Assembly: GCA_030530185.1 (NCBI GenBank)
Contig: JAUMVL010000016.1
Coordinates: 1-15,287, forward strand
Source: Clostridia bacterium
GTDB lineage: Bacteria > Bacillota > Clostridia > Christensenellales > CAG-138
Direction: 5' to 3'
DNA: 15,287 nucleotides
Part shown: in pieces, positions 14,219 through 15,287 of the stretch
Layout: every line of letters starts with the position of its first letter
Numbering within the stretch: position 1 is the stretch's first letter
The notes under the pieces: model-generated
Seen by the model: only the letters and a program-made list of their open reading frames with translations
What the model was told of the DNA's origin: nothing
The model's database searches: none
Made by a program: the position numbers and the translations under genes

Positions 14219-14648
14219 AACCATCCTGCAAACAACAATGCATGAGATTCAGAACATCGTCGATGTCAACACAATCGTCGGCGATCCGATTTACGGCGAA
14301 GGCGGCGCCGTCGTACTGCCCGTATCAAAAGTCAGCCTCGGCTTTCTGACCGGCGGCGGCGATTTTCCGACCCAAACCGTCACCAACGGTAATAAAAGTG
14401 CTGAATCGCTGAAAGATTATCCGTTTTTGGGCGCCAGTCTGGTCGGCGTAACGATCACGCCCAAAGCATTTCTATGCATGCGCAGCGGCAGCACCACGCT
14501 GCTGTGCGCCGACTGTGACAACGCAGTCGATCGGCTTGTTCAGATGATCCCCGGCGTCATCGAAGAAGCCAAGCACGTCGTTCAGGCCTGCAAAGCACAG
14601 GAAAGCGCGGACGAGCAATCGTCCCATAAAGGATCATGCGACTCGTAA
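14205..14648 (+). CDS. ytfJ: GerW / YtfJ family sporulation protein
   Basis: YtfJ (GerW) is a conserved protein of endospore formers linked in Bacillus to spore germination; the mechanism is not settled. The 147-residue protein begins with a helix containing MHEIQNIVDVNTIVGDPI. It then has the family core GAVVLPVSKVSLGFLTGGGDF, with the triple glycine, and a following block LVGVTITPKAFLC. The C-terminal ~30 residues are polar. The ATG at 14205 lies inside the end of the DUF2953 gene, with AGAGGT upstream, so translation is coupled. The stop lies inside the next gene. This gene is the clearest sign that the organism belongs to a sporulating lineage. Confidence 0.92.
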   Translation: MSPVETILQTTMHEIQNIVDVNTIVGDPIYGEGGAVVLPVSKVSLGFLTGGGDFPTQTVTNGNKSAESLKDYPFLGASLVGVTITPKAFLCMRSGSTTLLCADCDNAVDRLVQMIPGVIEEAKHVVQACKAQESADEQSSHKGSCDS

Positions 14649-15287
14649 AGCGGGCTGCGGCACTCGTCCTCTTTCTGCTTTTGCTTCCCTGTTCCCGTGC
14701 CGATGCGGAGGTAATCTTGCCTGCGGTTTCGGCGCGCGGAGCGATTCTGATCGAGGCGGCAAGCGGACGCGTCCTGTATGAAAAGTCCGCCGACCGGGTG
14801 CAGGAAATGGCCAGCACGACCAAGATCATGACCGCGATCCTTGCGATCGAATCGGGCAATCTTGATCGGATTGTGACGGTTTCATCGCGCGCCGCCGGCA
14901 CGACCGGCTCGTCCATGGAATTGAAAGAGGGCGAAACGCTGCCGCTGATCGAATTGCTGTACGGGCTGATGCTGCAAAGCGGCAACGATGCGGCAATCGC
15001 GATCGCCGAAGCCGTTTCCGGAAGCGTGGAAGCCTTTGTCCGGGCAATGAACGAAAAGGCCGCAGTACTCGGCCTTTCCGGCACACACTTTGCCAATCCA
15101 AACGGATTGCACGATCCCGAGCATCACACAACGGCGCGTGAGCTGGCAACGCTTGCGGCCTATGCGATGCAAAACGAAACGTTTCGCACGATCGTAGGTA
15201 CCGAATACCATCGCACCGAAAACTGTTCCCTGCCGCGTTCCATCCGAAACAAGAACAAGTTTCTCTCTCAATATGAGGGTTGCAACG
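14636..15287 (+). CDS. D-alanyl-D-alanine carboxypeptidase (DacF-like, low-molecular-weight PBP), cut by window edge
   Basis: This serine peptidase trims the terminal D-alanine from peptidoglycan stem peptides. The visible 217 residues begin with a signal peptide (basic RLVKR, hydrophobic core, likely cleavage after residue 24). The peptidase S11 domain shows STTK at residues 60-63 (catalytic S60, K63), SGN at 115-117, and ANPNGLHDPEHHTT downstream. The KTG motif is expected just past the edge after YEGCN. ATG at 14636 is the only upstream start, since an in-frame TAA lies six bases before it. AAAGGA precedes it at unusually short spacing, and the gene overlaps ytfJ by 13 bases, so coupling may matter. 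The DacF/DacB assignment is from context with sporulation genes; other S11 paralogues are possible. Confidence 0.9.
   Translation, partial: MRLVKRAAALVLFLLLLPCSRADAEVILPAVSARGAILIEAASGRVLYEKSADRVQEMASTTKIMTAILAIESGNLDRIVTVSSRAAGTTGSSMELKEGETLPLIELLYGLMLQSGNDAAIAIAEAVSGSVEAFVRAMNEKAAVLGLSGTHFANPNGLHDPEHHTTARELATLAAYAMQNETFRTIVGTEYHRTENCSLPRSIRNKNKFLSQYEGCN

Overview
The window looks like a chromosomal core region from a spore-forming member of the class Clostridia (phylum Bacillota) with an estimated 55% GC. Three things support this. The rimP-nusA-ylxR-ylxQ-infB-rbfA-nrnA-truB-ribF-rpsO-pnp order is the usual Gram-positive one. NusA lacks the C-terminal acidic repeats of Proteobacteria. A YtfJ/GerW sporulation protein sits next to a DacF-type D,D-carboxypeptidase. 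I cannot place the genus.

Layout. (1) Bases 1-9428, minus strand: a translation and RNA-metabolism cluster. A near-consensus promoter (9400-9428) and a hairpin/T-tract leader (9342-9371) precede rimP. Then come nusA, ylxR, an L7Ae-family gene (ylxQ), infB, rbfA, nrnA, truB and ribF, tightly packed with several ATGA or TAATG couplings. A second promoter lies in the 3' end of ribF and drives rpsO through a leader that I can fold into a hairpin whose loop complements the rpsO ribosome binding site. A terminator separates rpsO from pnp, which runs off the left edge. (2) Bases 9432-13507, minus strand: an operon for a biotin-dependent, sodium-pumping decarboxylase, in transcription order oadG, biotin carrier, oadB, oadA-type carboxyltransferase. 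A PgsA-like CDP-alcohol phosphatidyltransferase is coupled to oadA by a 4-base overlap. (3) Bases 13508-13657: a 150-base divergent intergenic region with a pyrimidine-rich tract and a 9-bp hairpin. (4) Bases 13658-15287, plus strand: a DUF2953 membrane protein, YtfJ/GerW and the N-terminal two thirds of a D-alanyl-D-alanine carboxypeptidase, all overlapping, which suggests a sporulation or cell-wall operon.

How the genes work together. The first cluster covers 30S maturation (RimP, RbfA, S15), pseudouridylation (TruB), initiation (IF2), transcription elongation and antitermination (NusA), RNA turnover (NrnA, PNPase) and flavin cofactors (RibF). The second would couple decarboxylation, most likely of oxaloacetate, to Na+ export. 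The carboxyltransferase and the biotin carrier are separate proteins here.

This is mostly a conserved housekeeping region, and I do not see a clearly undescribed multi-gene system. The points most worth a second look are the putative rpsO autoregulatory leader, the rimP attenuator that may also end the upstream operon, the decarboxylase/PgsA coupling, and a strong excess of the hexamer CGATCG (38 copies by hand count). Several start codons given here are shorter than the maximal open frames because TTG codons upstream lack sensible Shine-Dalgarno spacing. ylxR is the exception and appears to use TTG.
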